Source: JAWLHU01 sp041690255 (lineage in GTDB: Bacteria; Bacillota; Sulfobacillia; Symbiobacteriales; Symbiobacteriaceae). Taken from it: 64,000 nt of DNA. The notes below the pieces were generated by a model. It ran no database searches. It was not told where the DNA came from and saw nothing but the letters and a program-made list of their open reading frames with translations. The position numbers and the translations under genes are program-made. The DNA lies in contig JAWLHU010000009.1 in NCBI GenBank assembly GCA_041690255.1, positions 1-64,000 of the forward strand, written 5' to 3'. Shown piece by piece: positions 24,784 through 34,800 of this stretch (within the stretch, counting starts at the first letter, position 1; every line of letters starts with the position of its first letter).

Positions 24784-25809
24784 TCAGACGGGGAAGACCC
24801 AGTTCGATGAAGCCCGCACCACCAGTTGGCTCGGCAGGATCACCTGACGAGGGCCGTCAGCCTTACCGCTGAGGTGATCGACCAGCATATAGGCAGCGGT
24901 GGCGCCCAGGTCAAAGACCGGGATCCGAATGGTCGAGAGCGGCGGATCGAGCAGCGCGGTCAGCGGGTCGTCGTTGACACCAACCAGTGCGACGGCGCCG
25001 TCCAGCCCCCGCTCCCGCAGGGCGGTCAGGGCGCCCACGGCCATGGCATCGTCGGTGCAGAAGACCGCCGTAGGCGACTCGGGCAGGTTGATCAGGTGGA
25101 GCATGGCCCGATAGCCCCCCTCCTTGGTGAAGTGGCCGTCGAGCTCGTACTCCGCCCGATACGCCAAGCCGGCGCGCTGGAGGGCGTCGAGGTACCCCTG
25201 CCGCCGGTCCACGGTGACCATGAGATCTGCGGGGCCGTTGATCAGGGCGATCCGCCGGTGGCCCCGGCTGATCAGATGCTCCACAGCCATGGCGCCCACG
25301 GCGACGTTGTCGTTGTTCACCCAGGAGACGGGCCGGTAGTCGGGTGACCGCCCGACCAGCACGAAGGGGTGCTCCTCGGCCAGGAGGTCATCGATCAGCT
25401 TGTCCTTGACACGACCCGAGGTGAGGAGGATCCCGTCCACCCGCCGCTGGCGCAGGAGCTTCAGGGATGCGCTCCGCTCCTCCTGTGGGCTGTCGGCCAT
25501 GGTCAGCATGAGATCATAGCCCTGGGCGTGAAGGACATGGGCGATGCCCCGCATCAGCTCGGGAAAGAACGGATTGGTAAAGGCCTGTTCCGCTGGGCGC
25601 GCGATGATCAGTCCAACCGTGCGAGTCGCCTTCGCGTGGAGGCTACGTGCGATGGCGTTCGGATGGTAATTGAGTTCCTTCATGGCTGCCCGTACCTTCT
25701 CATGGGTCTCGGGGCTGATGCGGCTGGACCCGGACAACACCCGGGAGACGGTCGAGGGATTCACCCCCGCAGCCCGGGCGACATCTTTGATGGTAGCTAT
25801 GGTGCTCAT
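24784..25809 (-). CDS. LacI-family transcriptional regulator
   Basis: A 341-residue repressor. The N-terminal helix-turn-helix and hinge are TIKDVARAAGVNPSTVSRVL (residues 6-25) and HPNAIARSLHAKATRTVGLI. The rest is a periplasmic-binding-protein-like sugar-binding domain. A CcpA-type operator palindrome lies 20 bases ahead of the start, so it is probably autoregulated. The target sugar is not evident. The M20 peptidase gene upstream on the same strand is separated by the G-rich repeat tract. Confidence 0.88.
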   Translation of the reverse strand: MSTIATIKDVARAAGVNPSTVSRVLSGSSRISPETHEKVRAAMKELNYHPNAIARSLHAKATRTVGLIIARPAEQAFTNPFFPELMRGIAHVLHAQGYDLMLTMADSPQEERSASLKLLRQRRVDGILLTSGRVKDKLIDDLLAEEHPFVLVGRSPDYRPVSWVNNDNVAVGAMAVEHLISRGHRRIALINGPADLMVTVDRRQGYLDALQRAGLAYRAEYELDGHFTKEGGYRAMLHLINLPESPTAVFCTDDAMAVGALTALRERGLDGAVALVGVNDDPLTALLDPPLSTIRIPVFDLGATAAYMLVDHLSGKADGPRQVILPSQLVVRASSNWVFPV

Positions 25810-25827
25810 CCTTTCCGCAACGCAAGC

Positions 25828-25839
25828 GCAAACGTTTGC
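25828..25839. promoter_or_regulatory. LacI-type operator upstream of the lacI-like gene
   Basis: GCAAACGTTTGC is a perfect 12-bp palindrome with the central CG typical of LacI-family sites. It lies 19 bases before the regulator start, within the expected promoter. Confidence 0.75.
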
Positions 25840-25931
25840 ACTTTAGGACATAGATTTCACTGGTATGTGCAATTCGGCACGGGGGATGAGATTCCTGCTG
25901 GTCGAGGAACGGCGAGTGGTTGTCGCACGTG

Positions 25932-26069
25932 CGGTAGGGGTCCGGTAGGGGTCCGGTAGGGGGGTGGACGGGGGGTGGACGGGGGGTGGACGGGGGGTGG
26001 ACGGGGGGTGGACGGGGGGTGGACGGGGGGTGGGCGGGGGGTGGACGGGGGGTGGACGGGGGGTGGACG
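25932..26069. repeat. G-rich 11-bp tandem repeat
   Basis: Ten units of an 11-bp sequence (GGTGGACGGGG type, one with TGGGC for TGGAC) at about 25962-26069, preceded by two to three units of a related 11-mer, GGTAGGGGTCC. Every unit has a run of six Gs on the plus strand, giving many possible G-quadruplexes. It starts directly after the stop codon of the M20 peptidase and ends about 90 bases before the LacI operator. Confidence 0.9.
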
Positions 26070-27449
26070 TCACCCCCCCTGGAAAAGCGAGGCGAAGAGA
26101 TCCACCGCTTCGAACAAGTACCGGAGCTGCAGGTTCTCATCATCGGTGTGCTGGTTGCAGTCGAAATTTGATGTGGGCAGGCCCACAAACGGCAGGCCGA
26201 TCTGTTCAAAGAGGCACATGGGCAGGCTGCCACCCTCGGTCGGCATGATCACCAGCGGCTCTTCCACCGCCCGCTTCCGCAGCCTCCCCACGGCGCCATA
26301 GGTCAGCAACTCCTCCCGAGAGGGCTCGTGGTCCAGAACCGTCCAGCCCTGCCGTTCAATATGCGCCGCAATGCAGGAGAGGGTCCGATCCGGATCCATC
26401 GCCCGAACGAGCCGGATATCGCAGTCGGCCACCGCCACATGGGGGATGATGTTCCGCGCCTCCTCCCCCACAAAACCGCTCCTGATCCCACGTATGTTCA
26501 AGGTCGGCAGGTTAATCAGCTCCTGCAGGAGCCTGCCCTCGATCTCGGCCCGGGCGATGCCGAACTGCTGCCGCACCTTCTGCTCCACCGCAGGGATCTG
26601 CCGGATCGCCTCCTGCTCGGTCGCCGAGAGGGGCGCAACCTCATCGTAAAAGCCCTCGACCAGCACCTGGCCGTCCCTCCCCTTCATGGAGGCGAGCAGG
26701 TGGGCCATCCGAAAGGCGGCGGATGGGGCGAAGTTGCCGAAGTGCCCGCTGTGCAGGGCGATCGTCGAGGTGTAGACCGTTACGTCAAACATGAGGATGC
26801 CGCGAATGCCGAACTCAACGGTCGGGCGCCCGCTCTGATGCCGCTCCCCCGAGGCGGAGATCATCACATCCGCCGAGAGCCGCTCCCGATAATGCTCCAG
26901 CACGGCAGGGAGGCTCGGGGATTCCACCTCCTCCTCCCCATCGAAGAGGAACTTCAGGTTGATGCCAGGCTGCAGGCCGGCGGACCGGAGCGCATCCAGC
27001 GCCGTCATCATGGCGATGATCGCGTTCTTCGAGTCCGCCACCGACCGGCCGAACAGCCGCCACTCCCCATCCACCTCGCCCGTGGTCGGGATCGGAAAGG
27101 AGCACCAGTCCGCCTCGGATCCGCTCGGCAGATGGGTCCGAAGGACCGGCTCGTACGGATCGGAGTGCCAGCTCTCCCGCTCAGCAGGCACACCATCATA
27201 GTGCCCATAGATCAGCACGGTCTCCGTCGCCCCGGGCGCCGGTAGCTCCCCGTAGACAAACGGCTTGCCCGTAGCGGTCGGCCAGAGCTCTGTCCGAATG
27301 CCCCGCCCTTCCATGAGCGCCCGGAGCACCCGGCTGTTGCGCTGGATCTGCTCCACATCGTAGGCGTTGTTGGGCACTCGGACGAAGTCAGCCAGTTCCC
27401 GCACGATGCGCCCGGCCTGCTCCTCCCGATACTGACGAACTCTCTGCAC
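26070..27449 (-). CDS. M20/M25/M40 family metallopeptidase
   Basis: A 459-residue di-zinc amidohydrolase or dipeptidase. Metal and catalytic motifs: IYGHYDGVPAERESWHSDPY (His and Asp), the bridging aspartate in FGRSVADSKN, LKFLFDGEEEVESPSL (catalytic Glu) and, near the end, CNQHTDDENLQLRY (metal His). A lid domain lies between them. I chose the GTG at 27449 with GGGAGAGG upstream. It cleaves peptides or N-acyl amino acids; the substrate is not known. The G-rich repeat begins at its stop codon. Confidence 0.85.
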   Translation of the reverse strand: MQRVRQYREEQAGRIVRELADFVRVPNNAYDVEQIQRNSRVLRALMEGRGIRTELWPTATGKPFVYGELPAPGATETVLIYGHYDGVPAERESWHSDPYEPVLRTHLPSGSEADWCSFPIPTTGEVDGEWRLFGRSVADSKNAIIAMMTALDALRSAGLQPGINLKFLFDGEEEVESPSLPAVLEHYRERLSADVMISASGERHQSGRPTVEFGIRGILMFDVTVYTSTIALHSGHFGNFAPSAAFRMAHLLASMKGRDGQVLVEGFYDEVAPLSATEQEAIRQIPAVEQKVRQQFGIARAEIEGRLLQELINLPTLNIRGIRSGFVGEEARNIIPHVAVADCDIRLVRAMDPDRTLSCIAAHIERQGWTVLDHEPSREELLTYGAVGRLRKRAVEEPLVIMPTEGGSLPMCLFEQIGLPFVGLPTSNFDCNQHTDDENLQLRYLFEAVDLFASLFQGG

Positions 27450-27480
27450 GCCACTCACCTCTCCCTTGATTCTGTCGACG

Positions 27481-28017
27481 TCATGGCTCACACCGGAACA
27501 GGAACTGACCCAGGAACTGGGCCGTGAAGACCGTGACCACGCCGACCGGAGCGGCGATACCGAGGCTCCGCAGAGCCTGTCGGCTGTCGACCAGACCAGC
27601 CCGGCGCAGGCGGTGAGCGAGCCAGATCATATACGGTAGGAGGATGCTCGGCGCCGCCCAGATGCCGGGAACATAGGCTCCCACATACAGCCACTGGGCC
27701 AGGTGGGTAAAGACGTTGAGAAAGAGGGCACCCGCAAGGCCCATGAAGAACCAGTGGGTCCGGCCCGCCCGCACCGTTCGGGCGCCATAGTACGACGCCA
27801 CCACGGTAAGGACCAGCTCGAAGGCCACGGCAGTCGCCACCTCGGCGGTGCTCGACACCAGGGGAGTGAACGGGAGACGCGCCATGAGATCTGCGTTCTC
27901 CTGCATCCACCCCGCCATGGTCAGCACCTCCTCCAGGTCGTGAAGCAGGAAGACCAGCGGAAAGAGCCAGATCAGGGAGGTCAGACGAGGACGAATAGGC
28001 TCACGACCGGGACGCAT
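27481..28017 (-). CDS. HXXEE-domain membrane protein
   Basis: A 178-residue protein with about five membrane helices. HDLEEVLTMAGWM near residue 26 carries the HxxEE motif that names the family, and NVFTHLAQWL supplies a second conserved histidine. The family's biochemical function is not known to me. Its ATG directly follows the stop of the CPBP-like gene, so the two are co-translated. Confidence 0.75.
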   Translation of the reverse strand: MRPGREPIRPRLTSLIWLFPLVFLLHDLEEVLTMAGWMQENADLMARLPFTPLVSSTAEVATAVAFELVLTVVASYYGARTVRAGRTHWFFMGLAGALFLNVFTHLAQWLYVGAYVPGIWAAPSILLPYMIWLAHRLRRAGLVDSRQALRSLGIAAPVGVVTVFTAQFLGQFLFRCEP

Positions 28018-28743
28018 CTATGACACCCCCGTTACAGAGGCCTGCCAGACCATGACCGCCAGCGGCAGGTCGAGTAGGACATGGATCCCCATGAGGTAGG
28101 GCAGGAGCCGGGGGCGCCGCTGCAAGACCCACCCCAGCAGGAGCGCAAACGGGAGAAACATGCCGAGGCGCCAGAGCACGAACCGCAGATCGGGAATGAA
28201 GGGGACGGTCACATGCTGCGCGCCCAGCCAGAAGGCAGCGGCGAGCATGGCCCGACCCGGACTGGACCAGCGGGCCTCCAGCCGGGGCATCGCATAGGCG
28301 AAGTAGGTGGGCAGTTCTGCGAGCCCTTGCGTCACCGGGAAGAGGAGCAAGCTGACCAGGGCGACGCCGGCGGGCAGCGGCCGAATGAAGAGCTCCCGCG
28401 CCGCCTCCGGGCTGCCCAACAGAAGCTCGGCCAGGCCGTCATTCGGGATCATGGCCACTGGCAGGCACAGGAGCAGGACACCCAGAAGAGCCAGCAGATC
28501 CCCGCCCAAGTGCTCACGGCGGAAGTCGGCGCCGATCAACTCGGACCAGCTCAGCCCTTCCCGGGCCGCGAGCCTGCGCTGGAGCAGAAACGAGACAACG
28601 TTCGTAAGCGTGATGGTCACGGGCCACCACGCCACCGAGGCGGACCAGGGGCTGGGGTCGCCGGCCACGAGATACAGACCGGCGATCAGCGCCTGCCAGG
28701 CGAAAAACAGCACGAAACGATGCAATAACATGATCACGACCAC
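28018..28743 (-). CDS. CPBP-like polytopic membrane protein
   Basis: A 241-residue protein with seven to eight membrane helices. Its layout and the stretches GLAELPTYFAYAMPRLEAR, AFWLGAQHVTVPF and MGIHVLLDLPL recall CPBP intramembrane metalloproteases (Rce1-like), but the EExxxR catalytic motif is not intact, so it may not be an active protease. I chose the GTG at 28743 with GAGAGGT upstream. It abuts the HXXEE gene. Confidence 0.55.
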   Translation of the reverse strand: MVVIMLLHRFVLFFAWQALIAGLYLVAGDPSPWSASVAWWPVTITLTNVVSFLLQRRLAAREGLSWSELIGADFRREHLGGDLLALLGVLLLCLPVAMIPNDGLAELLLGSPEAARELFIRPLPAGVALVSLLLFPVTQGLAELPTYFAYAMPRLEARWSSPGRAMLAAAFWLGAQHVTVPFIPDLRFVLWRLGMFLPFALLLGWVLQRRPRLLPYLMGIHVLLDLPLAVMVWQASVTGVS

Positions 28744-28852
28744 GATCTCACCTCTCACCTTCACAGAATCACCGGGGCGATGCAGGTTTGAGTCTACCGG
28801 TCCCCCCGCCCGCAATCGTCACTCCAAAGAGTAATCTCCTCAGCAAGGGAAA

Positions 28853-28882
28853 GAGCCGGGAGAGCACCCGCTCCACCGGCTC
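28853..28882 (-). terminator. terminator after the MalT-like gene
   Basis: GAGCCGG (28853-28859) pairs with CCGGCTC (28876-28882). On the minus strand TTTCCCTT follows the stem. Confidence 0.55.
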
Positions 28883-28947
28883 CGCTTACTCTTTCGGCTA
28901 CTGCCCCTCCGCCTGGGGCCTGCTATGATCAGCCCATCCCTGCACCG

Positions 28948-31664
28948 CTACCCGAGCAGCCCCAGTTCCCGTGCCTTCGCAACCGCTTGGGTCCGGTTGG
29001 CGGCCTCCAGCTTGCCCAGAATGTTCGCCACGTACTTCTTCGCCGTGTGCAGGCTAATGAAGAGTCGCTGGGCGATCATCTCAGCTGGGCGATCATCTCA
29101 TTGGAGGCGCCCTCCGCCAGCAGAGCCAACACCTCCAGTTCCCGCTCGCTGGGCGGCTCCACAAGGCGCACAGCCAGCTCCGATTGCATAGGTCGGGGAG
29201 ATCGGGGAGCGGTGGTTCTGCTCACCCCGACGCGCTCCAGCACCTGGCCGGTGAAGTCCGCCACCGGTCCCCGCCAGCGAGCAGCCCCCAGGGCCAGCAG
29301 GCCGGCCATCGGCTGGTCCAGTTCCATAAAGGGCGCCACGCTCCCGCTCGGGACGGCGACAACCAGTGCCCGCTCCAGGACAGCCAGGGCCCGTTCGGTC
29401 TGGCCACACGCCCCATGGGCCAGCGCACGCAGGGCCAGGAAGCGGACCGAGTCCCCCTCGACCCGGCCGGCCCCCCCTTCCAGGAGGGCCAACGCCTCCT
29501 CGCCGAACCCGTGCCCCAGCTTCCAGGCGGCCAGAGTCCAAGCGGACCGATGATAAGGGGTGACCTCCTCCCGCGCCAGGCTCTCCACCTGCGGCATGAG
29601 CCGTGCCGCAGGACCAGGACTCCCCTGCCGTTGCAGCAGCCTTGCCCGGACCACCGCGCTCATGGCGATGGCCCAGGGCACCCGTGGGGCGAGCTGGTCC
29701 GCCGCATCCAGGCAGGCGAGTGCAGCCCCGTTCTCCCCCTTCCCCTGCTTGACCAGGGCCAGCGGGAGATAGGCCAGCCAGACGACATCCAGCAGTCCGC
29801 CGGCCCGGCTCAACTCAAGAGAGCGAAGCAGATGCTGCTCGGCGCCATCCAGGTCGAACCGCTCGTAGAGCATCTCCCCGACGCCCAGGTGGGCCAGGCT
29901 GATCACCGGCTCGCTCGCCCCGACCTGCGCCTCCGCCAGGATCAGGGCGGCCTCTGCCTCCGCCAGGGCCTCAGGGAGCCGGCCCGCCACTGCGAGGACC
30001 TCCGCGTACCAGACGGTCGCCCGCAGGAAGCCGTAGAGATCTCCAGCCTCCCGGAAGAGGCGCCTCGCCTCGCTATACCGCTCCAGCGCCTCGCTCAGGT
30101 TCCCTTCCCACTGGCGGACGGCGCCCAGACTCAGCACCGCCCAGCCACGCCAGTCCAGGTCGGTGACGGGCAACAAGTCCAGCGCCCGCAAGGAGTTCTC
30201 GACCGATGCGGAAAGCCGCAGCTCAATCCGTGCCGTCTGTGCCCGGGTCGCCAGAATCCTGCCCAGGAGTCTATGCTCCTCAGGGCCCCGGCCGGCCAGT
30301 GCTCCCTCTGCCGACTGGAGGAACGACTCGGCGAGATCCGGTCGCCCCGACGTCATACAGGCCCAGGCAATGGAAAAGGAGAGTTCGGGCCGGGAGCGGA
30401 CCAGTCCGTCCGGAAGCCTCTCCAGCCAACCCATAAGGATCCCGGAGTCGCCTCGGTGCCAGATCTTTTCTGCTGCCGCCGTCATCATATGGACCGCCCG
30501 GTCATACTCCGCCGCAGCCAGCGCATGATCGACGGCCGGCTCGGTCCACCCCTGCTCCTCGTACCAGAGGCTCGCCGCCCGGTGGAGCTGTCGAACCTCC
30601 TCGGCGGGCCGCTCCCGGATCAACCGCTCTCTCAGCGCCTCCGCAAAGAGGTGGTGGTACCGGTACCACTGACGCTGATGATCCAGGGCGACCACGAACA
30701 GGTTCCGCTTCTCCAGCCACTCCAGCACGGCCTGACCATCGTTCTCACCGGTGACCGCGTCGCACAAGGGGCCGCTCAGCCGGTCCAGCACGGCGGTCTG
30801 AAGGAGAAAACGCTGCACCTGCTCTGTCTGAAGCTGCAGTACCTCCTCCACCAGGTAGTCCAAGATATACTGATGACTGCCGGCGAACGCTTCCACAAAC
30901 CGGTCGACATCTGCGAGGCCCTCCAGCGAGAGCCCCGCCAATTGAAGCCCGGCGACCCACCCCTCCGTCCTTCCCGCCAGCAGGGTGATCTGCCGGTCGG
31001 TCAGTTGAAGGCCCATCATACCACCGAAGAAGGCAGCCGTCTCCGATTGGGTAAACCGCAGCTCCTCCAGGCGCACCTCCACCATCTCACGGCGGACCCG
31101 TAAGCGTGCAAGCGGCAGGGGCGGATCGACGCGGCTGGCGACCACCAGGTGAAGCTGCGGGGGCATATACTCCAGCAGAAGCGCCACCGATCGATGAATC
31201 TCCTCCGTTCCAATAACGTGGTAATCATCCAGCACCAACACGGAGTCCTGCTCCATCCCCGCCAGGTGGTTGATCAGCCGCCTGACCACCGGCTCCGGCG
31301 GCCCCGGTTGGGGGAGGCTGAGCGTCTGAATCACCTCGTCCAGGCCGCCATCCAACAGGCTGTCCAGTGCCTGCACCAGATAGCGCCAGAAGCGGTGCGG
31401 GTGGTCATCTGCCCCCTCCAGGGAGACCCAGGCCACAGGCGTTGCCCGCCCGGTCTCGGTCTGGCACCACTCACTGAGCAGGGTGGTCTTGCCCGAGCCC
31501 GCCGGCGCCGAAATCAGCGTCAGCTTGCGGGAGAGCCCCTGATCAACGAGCGCAAAGAGCCGCGGGCGCACGACGGTGCCGTAGCGCGCCCGCGGAACGA
31601 AGAGCTTGGTCTTCAGCAGGGGTTCCCCAACTCCCCCTGACCATGACACGTGGCTTTCTGGCAC
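28948..31664 (-). pseudogene. MalT-like LuxR-family regulator, frameshifted by a 17-bp duplication
   Basis: A large ATP-dependent regulator of the LAL/MalT type: Walker A LISAPAGSGKTTLLSEW near residue 56, Walker B VLVLDDYHV, a long TPR-like sensor domain, and a C-terminal LuxR helix-turn-helix. The reading frame stops after SERELEVLALLAEGASNEMI plus AQLR at 29076. An exact tandem copy of 17 bases (29067-29083 and 29084-29100) causes the shift; with one copy removed the frame reads on through RLFISLHTAKKYVANILGKL to a stop at 28948, completing the DNA-binding domain. As it stands the protein lacks most of its DNA-binding helix pair. I chose the GTG at 31664 (AGGAGGG upstream). Confidence 0.8.
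29067..29100. repeat. exact 17-bp tandem duplication in the LuxR domain
   Basis: GCTGGGCGATCATCTCA occurs twice in direct succession (29067-29083, 29084-29100). Seventeen is not a multiple of three, so the duplication breaks the MalT-like gene. The copies are identical, which points to a recent event or a reversible switch. Confidence 0.95.
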
Positions 31665-31814
31665 GGAGACCCTCCTGCTCACCCAGGGCTTTCGGATCAT
31701 GCTGGCCCTGCGAATGCAGAGGATTTCGCCAAACGATGGAACGGCTCAAGCGAATCGAACGCCGGGCCTACGTAAGCGATCTCTCCTGCCACGAGAACGC
31801 CGCGTAAGCCGCAC

Positions 31815-34800
31815 TCAGTTCACCCGGTACCAGCAGAGCATCACCAGATCCTCGATCACCTCCGGGTTCAGGTGGAAGGGCATTCCCGTCCCGGCCTGGA
31901 CCCTCAGTTCCGGGGCCAGGGTAGCCACCTCTGCGCTCTGCACCTCCACCTGCCAGTCACCAAGTCCGCCGGTCACCTCCGTGGTTCCCACCGGCACACC
32001 GTTCAGGACCGCCGGGCTTGCGGAGAGGGGGACTGCCCGGGCAGTACTGCTGTTGGGGGCGTAGAGATAGAGGCTGAGCGGACCGCCGCTGTACCCCACG
32101 CTCTCCTTCAGCTTCAGGAAGAGCTCCACCCGCTCCAGGGCGATCGCACGGCCCCGGTACGTATAGGGGAACCGCTCCTGCGACAGCGCCAGGGAGATGA
32201 CCTGCTGCTCGGCGCCCGGGGCCGGGCTGAGGAAGCCATGCCACTCGGTCGGGAACTCATGCCGCAGGCTGAAGAGCCGGCGCAGATGCTGCTGAGCGGG
32301 GGCGGCCATCGCGCTGGCAGCGGTCTGCTGGGCGAGCGGCTCCGGCAACGTGGCGGCGGCAAACGCGGCCTGCCGGAAGGCCTGCCCACCCTCCCTGGCG
32401 GTGAACTGGAGCTTCAGGATCACGTCGCTGATCGTATCAAAGTCGAAGGCGTTGGTATTCCGTGGCATCTCCAGCCGCCAGGTCGAGATCGCGCCCGCCC
32501 CCTCGAAGGGCAGGTAGCGCTCGTCGCGGAAGGAGAGTTCAAAGAGGCCGGCATCGTTCTGGGCGTGGCTCGTGGCGATCGACTGGACGGCGCTGAAGTC
32601 GGCCAGGAACCGGGTATCCTCAGGCCCCTGGTCGGCGTAGCCCTCCGTCAGGTCGTTGCTGGTCCGGATCCGGCTGGACTCCAGCGTCAGGGTCGCGTGG
32701 ATCCCGGTGTACGGACCGGTGACGCAGGGGATCGTGAGGCTGACGCTCCTGATCCGGCGCATGTAGTGGCCGGGGAAGTCCATGTCGAAGAGCGCCTCGG
32801 GCAGGTGGATCCTGCACCGGCCGGTCTCCTTCAGGGCGATCAGGGCCATGGGGTCGTGCAGGACCAGCGAGACCTGCTTGGTCAGCTCGTACTCCCGGGT
32901 GGATTGCTCCAGGTAGGCCAGTTCCATCCGCTTCAGGTCGAGGTGGAGCCGTTCGCCTGCCAGGAGCCCCTTCCTGAGGCTGTCCCAGTAGCCGAACTGA
33001 ATGAAGTTCGAGTGGCTCAGGCCACGCTCGAAGCGGAAGGCCCGCTCCGCCCGCTTCGCCAGGTCGTAGGCCAACTGGTAGACCCGGAAGAAGAGGTTGG
33101 AGACCTGTGCGACCATCCAGCTGTAGAGTTCCTGGTTGGTGTACTTCTCCCGCAGGAAGGACTCCACCGCCTGGGCGTTCTCGGTCTGGCGGTCATGGTT
33201 CGTGAGCTCCCGCTCCGCCATGGCCAGGCGGATCTCCGCCGCGGCGATCTGCCTTTTGATCTGCTCAATCTCCCGCGCAGCCAGGTCGGCCTGCAGGTTC
33301 CATTCCTCGCTGCGCCGGTCCCAGCCCGCCAGGGTAGATGCCCGGTTCGCCTTGTAGGTCTCCAGCGAAGCCAGGAAGTTCAGGCCACGACCGGCCGCAG
33401 AGAGCGCCTGCGAGACATTGATCCCGCCGAAGTCGGCGATCAGGACCGGGCTGGAGATGCCCGAGAGACCGATCTGCATCTCAGGGAACATGGCGGCGGC
33501 TGAGGCGGCCACCTCGGCCAGTTGGCCCGCCGTCTGCAGGTTCTGGGCGGAGTCCAGCCTGTCGAGGTGCTCCCGCTCCCGCGGGCTGACATGGACGATG
33601 TTCTTGTAGTGGCTGTGGCGATGCTCCACGACCGCCAGGGACTTCTGCAGCCCCTCCAGGGTGGCCTTTGCCTCCTCCACCTGCCGCTCCCGCACCTGGC
33701 GGATCAGCCGGAGCATGGCGGTCTCCTGGGTCGCCCGGAGGTTGGAGAGCGCCTCGGCGTCCTTCTTCTCCAGAGCGCTGACCAGGGCGTTGCCCATGCT
33801 CTTTACCTCCTGGCACAGCTCCAGCGCCTTCGGCACCAGGTAGGGGAAGCGGTACTGGCCCAGCGGGGTCGCCGTGTCGGCCAGGGCGCTGCCCAGGTCG
33901 ATACCGGCGGCCTTCGCCTTGATCGCCAGCGCCGGGTCCATGGGCGGCTCGAAGAGGGCCAGCGACCGAGCGACCCCCTCGATATTCAGGCAGTTCCGGA
34001 CCTTAAAGAGACGGTCCTCCACGAGGTCCCAGTACCGGAGCAACTTGTCGTTCCGGGGGATGCCGAAGTAGAGAGAGCCAACCCCAAGCATGCTGGGAGA
34101 GGAGGCCGACTGTGGAACCGCCATGACAAACGGGAACCGGTTCTGCACATCGACCACGGCGTTGGCGAAGTCGTCCCACTTGGCCTGGAGCTGGCTGTAA
34201 CTGGCGGGAACCGGCGTGACCATCTCCGGAATCTGCTCGGGCTTCGGCCCCAGCAGATTCGCGGCCAGGACATAGAGCTGGGTCGCCTCGTTGATCGACT
34301 CGATCGTGTCCTGGGCGAAGAGCATGTCGGCCCAGGCGATCAGGTTGTCCAGGTACTTCATGAGCACCGACTTCTGGTAGGCGCTCTGCCGCAGGCGTCC
34401 AATCCGGTGCGGCTCGAACGGGTTCGCCTGCCAGTCGGCGATCTGGTTGGCCAGCCGCTCCTTCACGGCAGGGTCGCCGTCAGGATCGGCCAGCGCGACC
34501 AGCTCCGTCCAAATGCGCTGCTCGGCGCTGGACCGGTGGAAGGGCAGGTACCGCCAGAAGCGGGCCGGGGAGGGCTCATCGGTATCGATGGTCGGGTTGA
34601 AGACGTGGTGGAACCACCGCTGGGCCTCTGCGAACCGCTGCTCCTTGCAGAGCCGGTCGGCGATCAGCAGCGGGATATGGAAGAAGAGCTCACTGTTGTA
34701 TAGGCCGTAGGACTCCTCCGGCTGGAACTCCACCTTCTCCGTGGGGTAACTGCTGTGGACCAGGGCGGTAGGCGAGAAGTTGGTCACGAACTGGCTGCCG

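Noticed and set aside
25932..26069. The regular repeats as a possible CRISPR array.
   Set aside because: The units are 11 bp with no spacers and there are no cas genes.
25964..26301. Open frames giving MDGGWTGGGRGV-type or PPSTPRPPPVH-type proteins.
   Set aside because: They are translations of the 11-bp tandem repeat.
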